From contig CAZIDL010000037.1 in NCBI GenBank assembly GCA_964537825.1, positions 1 to 24,145 of the forward strand: a stretch of 24,145 bases of DNA, written 5' to 3'. The notes below the pieces were generated by a model. It saw only the letters and a program-made list of their open reading frames with translations, did no database searches and had not been told where the DNA came from. Made by a program: the position numbers and the translations under genes. Below are positions 1 to 7,137 of this stretch, one piece after another. Each line of letters opens with the position of its first letter. Position 1 is the first letter of the stretch. Origin of the DNA: CAZIDL01 sp964537825. Its GTDB lineage: Bacteria > Bacteroidota > Bacteroidia > Flavobacteriales_D > CAYVSK01.

Positions 1-11
1 GATCGATCCCG

Positions 12-19
12 TATTTTTG
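12..19 (+). promoter_or_regulatory. Bacteroidota -7 promoter box before porV
   Basis: The sequence TATTTTTG matches the TAnnTTTG consensus of the Bacteroidota primary sigma factor at all six fixed positions. It lies 40 nt before the porV ATG. The -33 element would fall outside the window and cannot be assessed. Confidence 0.5.
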
Positions 20-59
20 CTGCCTTGAGTAGGGGCATTAACAACCAGCAAGTGCTCGA

Positions 60-1382
60 ATGAACACCCTCAAAGAACGGATCATCAAAGGAACGACCCT
101 CGTTCTCGGGATAGCTTTCGCGCTGCCCGTTTTCAGCCAGACCGTCAACGGAACCAGCAACACGGTCTCCGGTAAAAAGGCCGGAAAGGACCGCTTGAAC
201 ACGATCACTACTGCAGTGCCTTTCCTCATGATCGGGCCGGATTCGCGGGGGGCTGGTATGGGCAACGTGGGGGTCGCTACATCGCCGGATGCCAATGCGC
301 TCCACTGGAACCCCTCCAAGATCGCTTTTGCCGAGGATGAACTTCAATTCTCGGTGTCCTATGTTCCCTGGCTTCGCAAACTGGTGAACGACATCGACAT
401 GGGGTATATCTCCGGGTATCGGAAATTGGGGGAGCGCCAAGCGATCGGAGCTAGCCTTCGCTATTTCTCCCTGGGGGACATTCAATTCACCGACCGAAGA
501 GGGAATAAGATCCGGACCTATAAGCCGCGCGAATACGCGATCGACTTGACCTACGCGCGCTTTCTGAGCGATCGCCTTTCCGGAGCGCTTTCCGCCCGTT
601 ATGTCCATTCCAATCTTACCGGGGGAACGAGCCTCAGCGGAGCTTCCTCATCACCAGGCCGCTCCATCGCGGCTGATGTGTCCTTGTTCTATGAGAACAA
701 AGATGTGACCGTCTCTGAAAAGGACGCTGTGCTGCGGGCTGGCCTGAACATCTCCAATATCGGTTCGAAGATGTCCTACACTTCTACCGCTGAAAAAGAT
801 TTCATTCCCATCAACCTTCGCCTCGGACCGAGCCTGACCATGCAGCTGGACGAGTACAACAGTTTTACGCTATCCCTGGACGCCAACAAGCTGCTCGTCC
901 CTTCGCCACCCATCTATGATCCCGATCAACCGGATCAGGTGATCGCTGGCCGCGATCCGAACGTCGGTGTTGCCGCCGGGATGTTCGGTTCCTTTTCAGA
1001 TGCTCCCGGCACTCCCGTTCGGGATGATAACAATAACATCATCCTTAACGAGCAGGGCAAAGCAAAGGTCGAGGATGGAAGTGTAGCTCGGGAGGAGCTC
1101 CGGGAAGTGAACATTGCTGGAGGGTTCGAGTACTGGTACGACGAGCAATTCGCCGTTCGTGGCGGGTATTTTTACGAGCACCCGCTTAAAGGGAATCGGC
1201 AATATTTCACCCTCGGGGCGGGCATCCGGTACAATGTCTTCGGCCTCGACTTTTCTTACTTGATCCCCACCGACAACAACAACCCGCTCGCTGAGACCCT
1301 TCGTTTCACGCTCTCCTTCAATTTCGACAGCATCGATCAGCTCAAAGGGGAGGATGAAGAAGACGGAGGAAGTGATTCCTGA
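60..1382 (+). CDS. porV: Type IX secretion system outer-membrane protein PorV (LptO)
   Basis: This gene encodes PorV, an outer-membrane beta-barrel protein of the T9SS. In the family PorV binds the C-terminal signal of translocated cargo and shuttles it to the PorU sortase at the cell surface. The 440-residue product begins with a Sec signal peptide ending near residue 26 (ALPVFSQ). The mature protein carries the family-typical stretch MIGPDSRGAGMG followed by ALHWNPSK, and the rest alternates in a beta-barrel pattern. Length is as expected for the family. The ATG at 60 is used because the signal peptide starts directly after it. PorU is usually encoded just upstream, but only 59 bases are visible and they hold a promoter box rather than coding sequence. 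ispF starts 2 nt downstream. The GH18 protein at 15030-18008 is a likely client. Confidence 0.93.
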   Translation: MNTLKERIIKGTTLVLGIAFALPVFSQTVNGTSNTVSGKKAGKDRLNTITTAVPFLMIGPDSRGAGMGNVGVATSPDANALHWNPSKIAFAEDELQFSVSYVPWLRKLVNDIDMGYISGYRKLGERQAIGASLRYFSLGDIQFTDRRGNKIRTYKPREYAIDLTYARFLSDRLSGALSARYVHSNLTGGTSLSGASSSPGRSIAADVSLFYENKDVTVSEKDAVLRAGLNISNIGSKMSYTSTAEKDFIPINLRLGPSLTMQLDEYNSFTLSLDANKLLVPSPPIYDPDQPDQVIAGRDPNVGVAAGMFGSFSDAPGTPVRDDNNNIILNEQGKAKVEDGSVAREELREVNIAGGFEYWYDEQFAVRGGYFYEHPLKGNRQYFTLGAGIRYNVFGLDFSYLIPTDNNNPLAETLRFTLSFNFDSIDQLKGEDEEDGGSDS

Positions 1383-1384
1383 TC

Positions 1385-1888
1385 ATGATACCCCGGATCG
1401 GGTTCGGATACGACGTGCATCGAACGCAAGAAGGGGATGGGATCCGTTTAGGGGGAGTGAAGCTCGCAGCACCTTTCGCTCTTCGTGCGCATTCCGATGG
1501 CGATGTGCTCGTCCATGCTGTCATCGATGCTTACCTCGGAGCACTGGGCAAAGGGGATATCGGAACGCAGTTCCCGGACGATGATCCGGCCTATAAAAAT
1601 GCTAGTGGAACGGAGCTTCTGAAACGAACACTGCCTTTTCTCCAGGAAGAAGGGTATTGTCTGGGGAACTTGGATGCCAGCATCATCACCGAGCAGCCGA
1701 AGTTAAAGGACAAGATCCCTGATATACGTGCGAATCTGGCAGTTATTCTGGATTGTCCAGAGGAAAAGGTCTCCGTAAAAGCCACTACCCATGAGGGATT
1801 GGGTGCTCTCGGACGGCAGGAAGGAGTGGCCGTCCATGCAGTGGCCTTATTGATACCGTACGGTCACCGGCCCGATCACGCTGGCTAA
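1385..1888 (+). CDS. ispF: 2-C-methyl-D-erythritol 2,4-cyclodiphosphate synthase IspF
   Basis: IspF converts CDP-methylerythritol 2-phosphate to the 2,4-cyclodiphosphate with release of CMP, in the cytoplasmic MEP pathway of isoprenoid synthesis. The 167-residue product has the family signature from its first residues: GYDVHR gives the zinc ligands D10 and H12, and VLVHA gives H44, spaced as in the E. coli enzyme (D8, H10, H42). It also has AHSDGD at 35-40, IGTQFPD near 59-65 and the C-terminal KATTHEGLG motif. The ATG at 1385 follows the porV TGA by only 2 nt, so co-transcription and probably coupled translation with porV are likely. The link to porV looks positional rather than functional. 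Family assignment is secure. Confidence 0.95.
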   Translation: MIPRIGFGYDVHRTQEGDGIRLGGVKLAAPFALRAHSDGDVLVHAVIDAYLGALGKGDIGTQFPDDDPAYKNASGTELLKRTLPFLQEEGYCLGNLDASIITEQPKLKDKIPDIRANLAVILDCPEEKVSVKATTHEGLGALGRQEGVAVHAVALLIPYGHRPDHAG

Positions 1889-1900
1889 ATTGCATGGCCT

Positions 1901-2401
1901 ATGGTGAAGGAAAGGGAAAAGCCACTTTCTTATCGCATCTACGAAGGGGTGGAAGCACTTCGGGAAGAGGAGCAGCGACTTTGGCAAAGCGCCAAGGAAG
2001 CGCTCCGGACCAGTTATTCCCCATATTCGGATTTCCCTGTCGGTGCTGCTCTGTTGTTGGATAACGGTTCGGTCGTAACGGGTTCCAATCAGGAGAACGC
2101 GGCTTTTCCTTCAGGCATCTGCGCAGAGCGGGTCGCTGTATGGAAAGCGGCTACCGCGGATCCTTCCAGGAGGTTTCAGGCCCTTGCTCTCACCACTGTG
2201 GCCAACACAGGAAGTGCTCCGATCAGTCCTTGTGGAAGTTGCCGCCAAGTATTGAGCGAATTCGAAGAACGTTCGGGGGATCCATTGCGCGTTCTATTCC
2301 CGGGCGGGAACGGCAATATCATCGCGATCGATAGGGTTCGGGACCTTCTACCCTTTCCGTTCAAGACCGCTTCTTTGGGTAAGGATGAAGGGGGTGCATA
2401 G
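1901..2401 (+). CDS. cdd: Cytidine deaminase
   Basis: Cytidine deaminase hydrolyses cytidine and deoxycytidine to the uridine forms in pyrimidine salvage. The 166-residue product contains both zinc-site motifs of the CDA fold: C74-A-E76, which supplies the first cysteine ligand and the catalytic glutamate, and P110-C-G-S-C114, which supplies the other two cysteines. The SPYSDFPVGAAL segment at 40-51 and the NQENAAFPSGICAER block are typical of tetrameric bacterial Cdd, and the length is slightly above the usual 130-160 because of an N-terminal extension of about 25 residues. The ATG at 1901 lies 12 nt after the ispF stop, which places it in the porV-ispF-cdd operon. A cdd gene between porV and pdhA is an arrangement recalled from flavobacterial genomes. 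Confidence 0.93.
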   Translation: MVKEREKPLSYRIYEGVEALREEEQRLWQSAKEALRTSYSPYSDFPVGAALLLDNGSVVTGSNQENAAFPSGICAERVAVWKAATADPSRRFQALALTTVANTGSAPISPCGSCRQVLSEFEERSGDPLRVLFPGGNGNIIAIDRVRDLLPFPFKTASLGKDEGGA

Positions 2402-2415
2402 CGATCCAAAAAAAC

Positions 2416-2423
2416 TAACTTTG
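2416..2423 (+). promoter_or_regulatory. Bacteroidota -7 promoter box before pdhA
   Basis: TAACTTTG is a perfect TAnnTTTG match in the gap between the cdd stop and the pdhA start, 28 nt before the ATG at 2452. No clear TTG is seen at the usual -33 distance. It suggests that pdhA-pdhC has its own promoter as well as any read-through from porV-ispF-cdd. Confidence 0.5.
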
Positions 2424-2451
2424 ACGGTCTACGAACCCTATATCCGTGGCC

Positions 2452-3507
2452 ATGGCTAAGACCGAAAAGCAGGCTAAAGCCGAGCGGCAGAAAAAGAGCG
2501 AAAAAAGCTCTTCCAAGCAGAAGTTCTCCAAGCAACAATATTTCGATTGGTTCGAGCAGATGCTCACCATGCGCCGTTTTGAAGAACGAGCAGGGCAAAT
2601 GCTCATGCAGGGGAAGTTCACTGGTTTCTGCCACCTTTACATCGGCCAGGAAGCGGTCGCAGCCGGCATGGGATCCTCTGTAAAGAAGGACGATAAGGTC
2701 ATCACTGCTTATCGGGACCACGTTCATCCGATCGCGCTCGGGATGGACCCCAAATACGTTATGGCCGAGCTTTTTGGGAAAAAGACGGGCTGCTCCAAAG
2801 GCAAAGGTGGTTCCATGCACATGTTCGACAAGAGCCGGAACCTCTTCGGAGGACACGGTATCGTCGGAGCTCACATCCCGCTCGGTGCGGGTATGGCCAA
2901 GGCTGAAAAGCAAGCCGGGACCTGGAACGCGGTGCTCTGCTTTCTAGGAGATGGGGCAGTGCGCCAGGGGGCCTTCCACGAGACCATGAACATGGCGATG
3001 ACCTGGAAGCTCCCGGTGGTCTTTGCCATCGAGAACAACCGTTACGCCATGGGAACGGCCGTCGAGCACATCTCCAATGTCACGGAGCTTCACGAGCTTG
3101 CTTGTGCCTATAAGATGCCTTCCGGTCAAGTCGATGGAATGTCCGTGGAAGCTTGTCACGAGGCCTTTGAAGATGCCATGGACAGGGCCCGTAAAAAAGG
3201 TGGGCCGACCCTCCTCGAGATCAACACCTATCGTTACAAAGGACACTCGGCGAGTGATCCGGCTACCTATCGGACGAAGGAAGAGCTGGAATACTATCAG
3301 AGCCAGGACCCCATCGAGAAAGTTAGCAAGACCATCAAGGACCGGAAGTATCTCTCCAAGCAGAAGCTGGAAGAGAAGGAGCAAGAGGTGGACCAGCGGA
3401 TCAAGGATGCGATCGAGTTCGCGGATAGCAGTGAGCTGCCCGATCCGGAAGCCCTCTACGACGACATCTATACCCAGGAGGATTACCCCTTCATTAGGGA
3501 ATATTGA
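2452..3507 (+). CDS. pdhA: Pyruvate dehydrogenase E1 component, alpha subunit
   Basis: E1-alpha, together with E1-beta, performs the thiamin-diphosphate-dependent decarboxylation of pyruvate and reductive acetylation of the E2 lipoyl group. From the ATG at 2452 the protein has 351 residues. The TPP motif is present: LGDGAVRQGAF around 166-168 and the ENNRYAMGT block with NN at 195-196. YRYKGHSASDPATYR resembles the phosphorylation-loop region of the family, and FCHLYIGQEAVAAG is the usual N-terminal motif. A GTG lies 6 nt upstream in frame (2446), but the ATG is the more likely start. The first 25 or so residues form a Lys/Glu/Ser-rich extension not recalled in Flavobacterium PdhA. The E2 gene follows after 30 nt. 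No E1-beta gene is in the window; flavobacteria often encode pdhB elsewhere. Confidence 0.93.
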   Translation: MAKTEKQAKAERQKKSEKSSSKQKFSKQQYFDWFEQMLTMRRFEERAGQMLMQGKFTGFCHLYIGQEAVAAGMGSSVKKDDKVITAYRDHVHPIALGMDPKYVMAELFGKKTGCSKGKGGSMHMFDKSRNLFGGHGIVGAHIPLGAGMAKAEKQAGTWNAVLCFLGDGAVRQGAFHETMNMAMTWKLPVVFAIENNRYAMGTAVEHISNVTELHELACAYKMPSGQVDGMSVEACHEAFEDAMDRARKKGGPTLLEINTYRYKGHSASDPATYRTKEELEYYQSQDPIEKVSKTIKDRKYLSKQKLEEKEQEVDQRIKDAIEFADSSELPDPEALYDDIYTQEDYPFIREY

Positions 3508-3537
3508 AACCAATTTCGAACGAAGAAGCCCCGAGCA

Positions 3538-4881
3538 ATGGCCGAGATCATCAAAATGCCGCGCCTTAGTGATACCATGGAGGAAGGGACCGTTGCGAAG
3601 TGGCACAAAGGGGTCGGTGATGAAGTGAAGAACGGTGAGGTGCTCGCCGAGATCGAGACCGACAAAGCCACGATGGAGTTCGAGTCCTTCCTCGATGGGA
3701 CGCTCCTTCATAGAGGCGTTCAGGAAGGGGAGACCGCACCGGTCGACGTGGTGCTCGCCGTGATCGGAGAAGAGGGAGAGGACATTCAAGAACTTTTGAA
3801 AGAGGCCGAAGGCGAAGGGAAAGCGGAAAAGGGGAAGGAAAAGGAAGCGGAGGCTCCCAAGGAGGAGAAGCCCCCTGAAAAAGCCGCTCAACAGAAGGAG
3901 GAGAGCTCCACTCCAACGCCGACCCCTTCAGCTGGTAATGGGAAAGGAAGCATGGCTTCCTCCCCTTCGAAGGCGGCCTCTACCGCTCCTTCCACCCCAT
4001 CCCCGGCGCCCAGCAGTTCTTCTGAGGGTCGCATCAAGGCTTCTCCTTTGGCCCGTAAACTTGCTAAAGAGAAAGGCCTCGACCTTCGCATGATCGACGG
4101 AAGCGGCTACGAAGGTCGGATCGTTAAGCGGGACATCGAGCAATTCCGCGGAGGGGGCATGATGACCACCGCCCCGGTCCAGGAAGAGCGCTACAAGGAT
4201 GTGGAGATCTCCCAAATGCGGAAGACCATTGCCAAGCGTTTGGCAGAGAGCAAGTTCAGTGCCCCGCATTTCTATCTTACCCTGGACATCGATATGGAAC
4301 AGGCCATGCGGACGCGCAAGTCCATTAACGAGCGCATCGCACCGGCCAAGATCTCCTACAACGATCTTATCGTGAAAGCTTCCGCCCAGGCGCTCAAGGA
4401 ACATCCCCAGGTCAACGCCTCCTGGACGGGCGAAGCGCTCCGTTATCACGAGCATGTCCATATCGGGGTCGCCGTTGCTGTGGATGAAGGACTCCTCGTG
4501 CCAGTGGTCCGCTTTGCGGACGGCAAGCCTTTGACCGCTATCAGCGAAGAAGTGAGGGATTATGCGAAAAAGGCTCAGAACAAGGAGCTTCAGCCTCAGG
4601 ATTGGGAAGGCAATACCTTCACCATCTCCAACCTCGGCATGTACGATATCGAAGAGTTCACGGCCATCATCAATCCGCCCGATTCCTGCATCATGGCTGT
4701 TGGAAGCATCAAAGAACAGCCGGTAGTGAAGAACGGACAGGTGGTGGCAGGGCATCAAATGCGCGTAACGCTCTCTTGCGATCACCGTGTGGTCGATGGA
4801 GCGACCGGTGCTGCCTTCCTCCAAACTTTCAAGCAGTATATGGAAGACCCCGTACTCTTTTTGGGTGCCCCGTCCATTTGA
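3538..4881 (+). CDS. pdhC: Pyruvate dehydrogenase E2, dihydrolipoamide acetyltransferase
   Basis: E2 transfers the acetyl group from its lipoyl arm to CoA and forms the structural core of the pyruvate dehydrogenase complex. The 447-residue product shows the standard order. An N-terminal lipoyl domain (about 1-78) has K43 in ETDKATMEF as the lipoylation site. A flexible, strongly charged then Pro/Ser/Thr/Ala-rich linker follows (about 80-162). Next is a peripheral-subunit-binding domain (about 163-200, KASPLARKLAKEKGLDL) and a C-terminal catalytic domain with H416 and D420 in DHRVVDGA. A single lipoyl domain makes it shorter than the two-lipoyl E2 recalled from several flavobacteria. The product is assigned to pyruvate rather than 2-oxoglutarate or branched-chain complexes because it directly follows pdhA. 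It ends 104 nt before recG. Confidence 0.93.
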   Translation: MAEIIKMPRLSDTMEEGTVAKWHKGVGDEVKNGEVLAEIETDKATMEFESFLDGTLLHRGVQEGETAPVDVVLAVIGEEGEDIQELLKEAEGEGKAEKGKEKEAEAPKEEKPPEKAAQQKEESSTPTPTPSAGNGKGSMASSPSKAASTAPSTPSPAPSSSSEGRIKASPLARKLAKEKGLDLRMIDGSGYEGRIVKRDIEQFRGGGMMTTAPVQEERYKDVEISQMRKTIAKRLAESKFSAPHFYLTLDIDMEQAMRTRKSINERIAPAKISYNDLIVKASAQALKEHPQVNASWTGEALRYHEHVHIGVAVAVDEGLLVPVVRFADGKPLTAISEEVRDYAKKAQNKELQPQDWEGNTFTISNLGMYDIEEFTAIINPPDSCIMAVGSIKEQPVVKNGQVVAGHQMRVTLSCDHRVVDGATGAAFLQTFKQYMEDPVLFLGAPSI

Positions 4882-4985
4882 TCTGACCGAACCTTCGGGT
4901 CCGGGGGCGCTTGCCCGTCTATACGGAAAGGGAGAGGCAGCTTGGCCATTGCTTTTTGGGTTGGCGTTTGAATTGAAATTGGAGT

Positions 4986-7085
4986 TTGAAAACTCCCGAC
5001 ACACCGATCGAATACCTCAAAGGGGTCGGCCCTGAACGGGCCGAGCTGCTCCGACAAGAACTCGGGGTCCATCGTTTTGAGGACCTTCTCTTCCATTTCC
5101 CCTTCCGCTACCAGGATCGCTCCACCTTTCATCGGGTGCGGGACCTGACCAGCGATCAGGTCCATGTGCAGCTCAAGGGGACCCTTAAGGAGCTCGAAAG
5201 AGTGGGAAAACCCGGCCGGCAGCGCTTGGTCGCTACGCTGGAGGACGAGACCGGCAGCCTTCAATTGGTCTGGTTCAAAGGGGTCGACCGCATCCGCAAA
5301 GGGCTTCAGTCCGGCAAGGAATACGTGGCTTTCGGTAAGCCCAATCGCTACAAGGGTGACTTCAACATTCCCCATCCGGAACTGACCCCGCTGGAACAGT
5401 TCGAAAAGAAAGGAATGCCAGCCCTCGAACCTGTCTATCCGAGTACGGAAAAGTTGAACGGCAGGGGACTTAATAGCCGGGGCATCCTTCGCTTGATCAC
5501 CCAACTCCTCGAAGAATTGAAAGGGGCTATTCCGGAGGTCCTTTCGGAGGACCTTCTCGAAAAATACAGTCTTCCAGACCGCGAAAAAGCCTTTCATACC
5601 GTCCATGCCCCGTCCGACGAAAAGACACTGGAACGAGCGAGAAAGCGTTTCAAGTTCGAGGAACTCTTCTTCCTTCAGCTTCGGATCCACCAAAAACGGC
5701 TTCATCAGCAAAAAGATCTGAAAGGACACCCCTTTGAGAAGATCGGAAGGCATTTTCATCGATTCTATGAGGAAGGCCTCCCTTTTGAGCTAACTGGAGC
5801 TCAAAAACGCGTCCTCAAGGAGATCCGGAAGGATATGGGGAGCGGCCTTCAAATGAACCGACTCCTCCAAGGAGATGTAGGAAGTGGGAAAACGCTTGTG
5901 GCTCTTCTTACCATGCTGATCGCAAAGGATAACGGGTTCCAATCCGCTATGATGGCCCCGACGGAGACCTTGGCCCAACAGCATTACCGCACCTTGTGGG
6001 AGCTCCTCGATGGAATGGATGTAAGCGTGGCGCTGCTGACCGGTTCGACCCCTCAGCGGGAGCGAACGCCTATCCATGAGGGGTTGGAGGAAGGTTCTAC
6101 TGATATTCTGGTCGGGACGCACGCTTTGATCGAGGACAAAGTGCAGTTCAGGGAGCTCGGGGTCGTGGTGATCGATGAGCAACATCGGTTCGGAGTGGCT
6201 CAAAGGGCTAGGCTTTGGAAAAAGGGGAAGAAGGTCCCCCACGTCCTTGTGATGACCGCCACCCCCATCCCCCGGACCCTTGCTATGACGCTTTACGGAG
6301 ACCTCGATGTTTCGGTGATCGACGAACTGCCTCCGGGTAGAAAGCCGGTAAGGACGGTCCATCGCACCGAAGCCTCTCGTTTGAGCGTCTTCGGTTTCAT
6401 CAAGGAGTTGATCCAGGAGGGAGGACAGGTTTATATCGTGTATCCACTGGTGGAAAGCTCGGAGAAGGTGGACTATCAGAACCTCATGGAAGGGTATGAG
6501 ACCATCCAACGCTATTTTCCTCCTCCGGACTTTCAGGTGAGCATCGTGCACGGCCGGATGAGCTCAGAGGCCAAAGACTATGAGATGCAGCGTTTCAAGA
6601 AAGGGGAGACGGATATCATGGTGGCGACGACGGTGATCGAGGTGGGAGTGGACGTTCCGAACGCATCGGCCATGATCATCGAAAGCGTAGAGCGCTTCGG
6701 ACTTTCGCAACTCCATCAATTGAGGGGGCGGGTCGGGAGGGGGAGCGATCAGGCTTATTGCATCCTTATGTCCGGCGATGATATCTCGGACGATGCCAAG
6801 GAACGGATCCAGACCATGGTTCAGACAACCGACGGTTTTCGGATCGCTGAAAAGGATATGGAGCTCCGAGGACCGGGAGATATGAGCGGGACGCAGCAGA
6901 GCGGGATCGTAGAGCTCAAATGTGCTGACCTCGTCCAGGATCAGAAGATCATGGAAAAAGGGCGCGAGGAGGCTGCCCGTATCCTTGCTGCGGATCCCGA
7001 CCTCGAACATGAAGCTAACGGAGCGATACGCAAAGAGCTGAAACGCATCGCCGAGCGACAAAAGGATTGGAGCCTGGTCTCCTGA
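4986..7085 (+). CDS. recG: ATP-dependent DNA helicase RecG
   Basis: RecG is a double-stranded DNA translocase that regresses stalled replication forks and processes branched recombination intermediates. The 699-residue product matches the usual length. The N-terminal wedge/OB region (TPIEYLKGVGPERAELL, then FHFPFRYQDR) is followed by helicase motifs: Walker A GDVGSGKT with K302, DEQH at 397-400 continuing into RFG, TATPIPRT, and QLRGRVGRG. The start is TTG at 4986. The frame closes at a TGA at 4974-4976 and no ATG or GTG occurs before the conserved TPIEYLKGVGP block, so TTG is the only standard start available. The upstream 104 nt hold no clear promoter box or terminator; transcription from pdhA-pdhC is plausible. 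Confidence 0.94.
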   Translation: MKTPDTPIEYLKGVGPERAELLRQELGVHRFEDLLFHFPFRYQDRSTFHRVRDLTSDQVHVQLKGTLKELERVGKPGRQRLVATLEDETGSLQLVWFKGVDRIRKGLQSGKEYVAFGKPNRYKGDFNIPHPELTPLEQFEKKGMPALEPVYPSTEKLNGRGLNSRGILRLITQLLEELKGAIPEVLSEDLLEKYSLPDREKAFHTVHAPSDEKTLERARKRFKFEELFFLQLRIHQKRLHQQKDLKGHPFEKIGRHFHRFYEEGLPFELTGAQKRVLKEIRKDMGSGLQMNRLLQGDVGSGKTLVALLTMLIAKDNGFQSAMMAPTETLAQQHYRTLWELLDGMDVSVALLTGSTPQRERTPIHEGLEEGSTDILVGTHALIEDKVQFRELGVVVIDEQHRFGVAQRARLWKKGKKVPHVLVMTATPIPRTLAMTLYGDLDVSVIDELPPGRKPVRTVHRTEASRLSVFGFIKELIQEGGQVYIVYPLVESSEKVDYQNLMEGYETIQRYFPPPDFQVSIVHGRMSSEAKDYEMQRFKKGETDIMVATTVIEVGVDVPNASAMIIESVERFGLSQLHQLRGRVGRGSDQAYCILMSGDDISDDAKERIQTMVQTTDGFRIAEKDMELRGPGDMSGTQQSGIVELKCADLVQDQKIMEKGREEAARILAADPDLEHEANGAIRKELKRIAERQKDWSLVS

Positions 7086-7109
7086 AGAAGACCGGACGCA
7101 GGGATCTTT

Positions 7110-7117
7110 TACTTTTG
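7110..7117 (+). promoter_or_regulatory. Bacteroidota -7 promoter box before pheT
   Basis: TACTTTTG is a perfect TAnnTTTG match in the 52-nt gap between recG and pheT. It lies 20 nt before the pheT ATG, which would give a leader of roughly 15 nt. No -33 TTG is evident at the expected distance. Confidence 0.5.
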
Positions 7118-7137
7118 CTTCCCGACGCGTCATCCCC

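Noticed and set aside
2944..3891. Long minus-strand open frame opposite pdhA
   Set aside because: It mirrors the codon pattern of the clear pdhA gene, has low-complexity Leu/Phe-rich sequence and no recognisable domain.
4882..4985. Possible terminator or promoter between pdhC and recG
   Set aside because: The only stem seen is 4 bp (GGGC-GCTT-GCCC) without a T-tract, and the TTTG strings lack the TAnn part.
3928..5004. 358-codon minus-strand open frame opposite pdhC
   Set aside because: It lies wholly over the well-supported E2 gene and its product resembles no family; a shadow of the biased codon use.
4782..5759. 325-codon minus-strand open frame opposite the pdhC end and recG start
   Set aside because: It overlaps two secure genes and shows no domain or plausible promoter.
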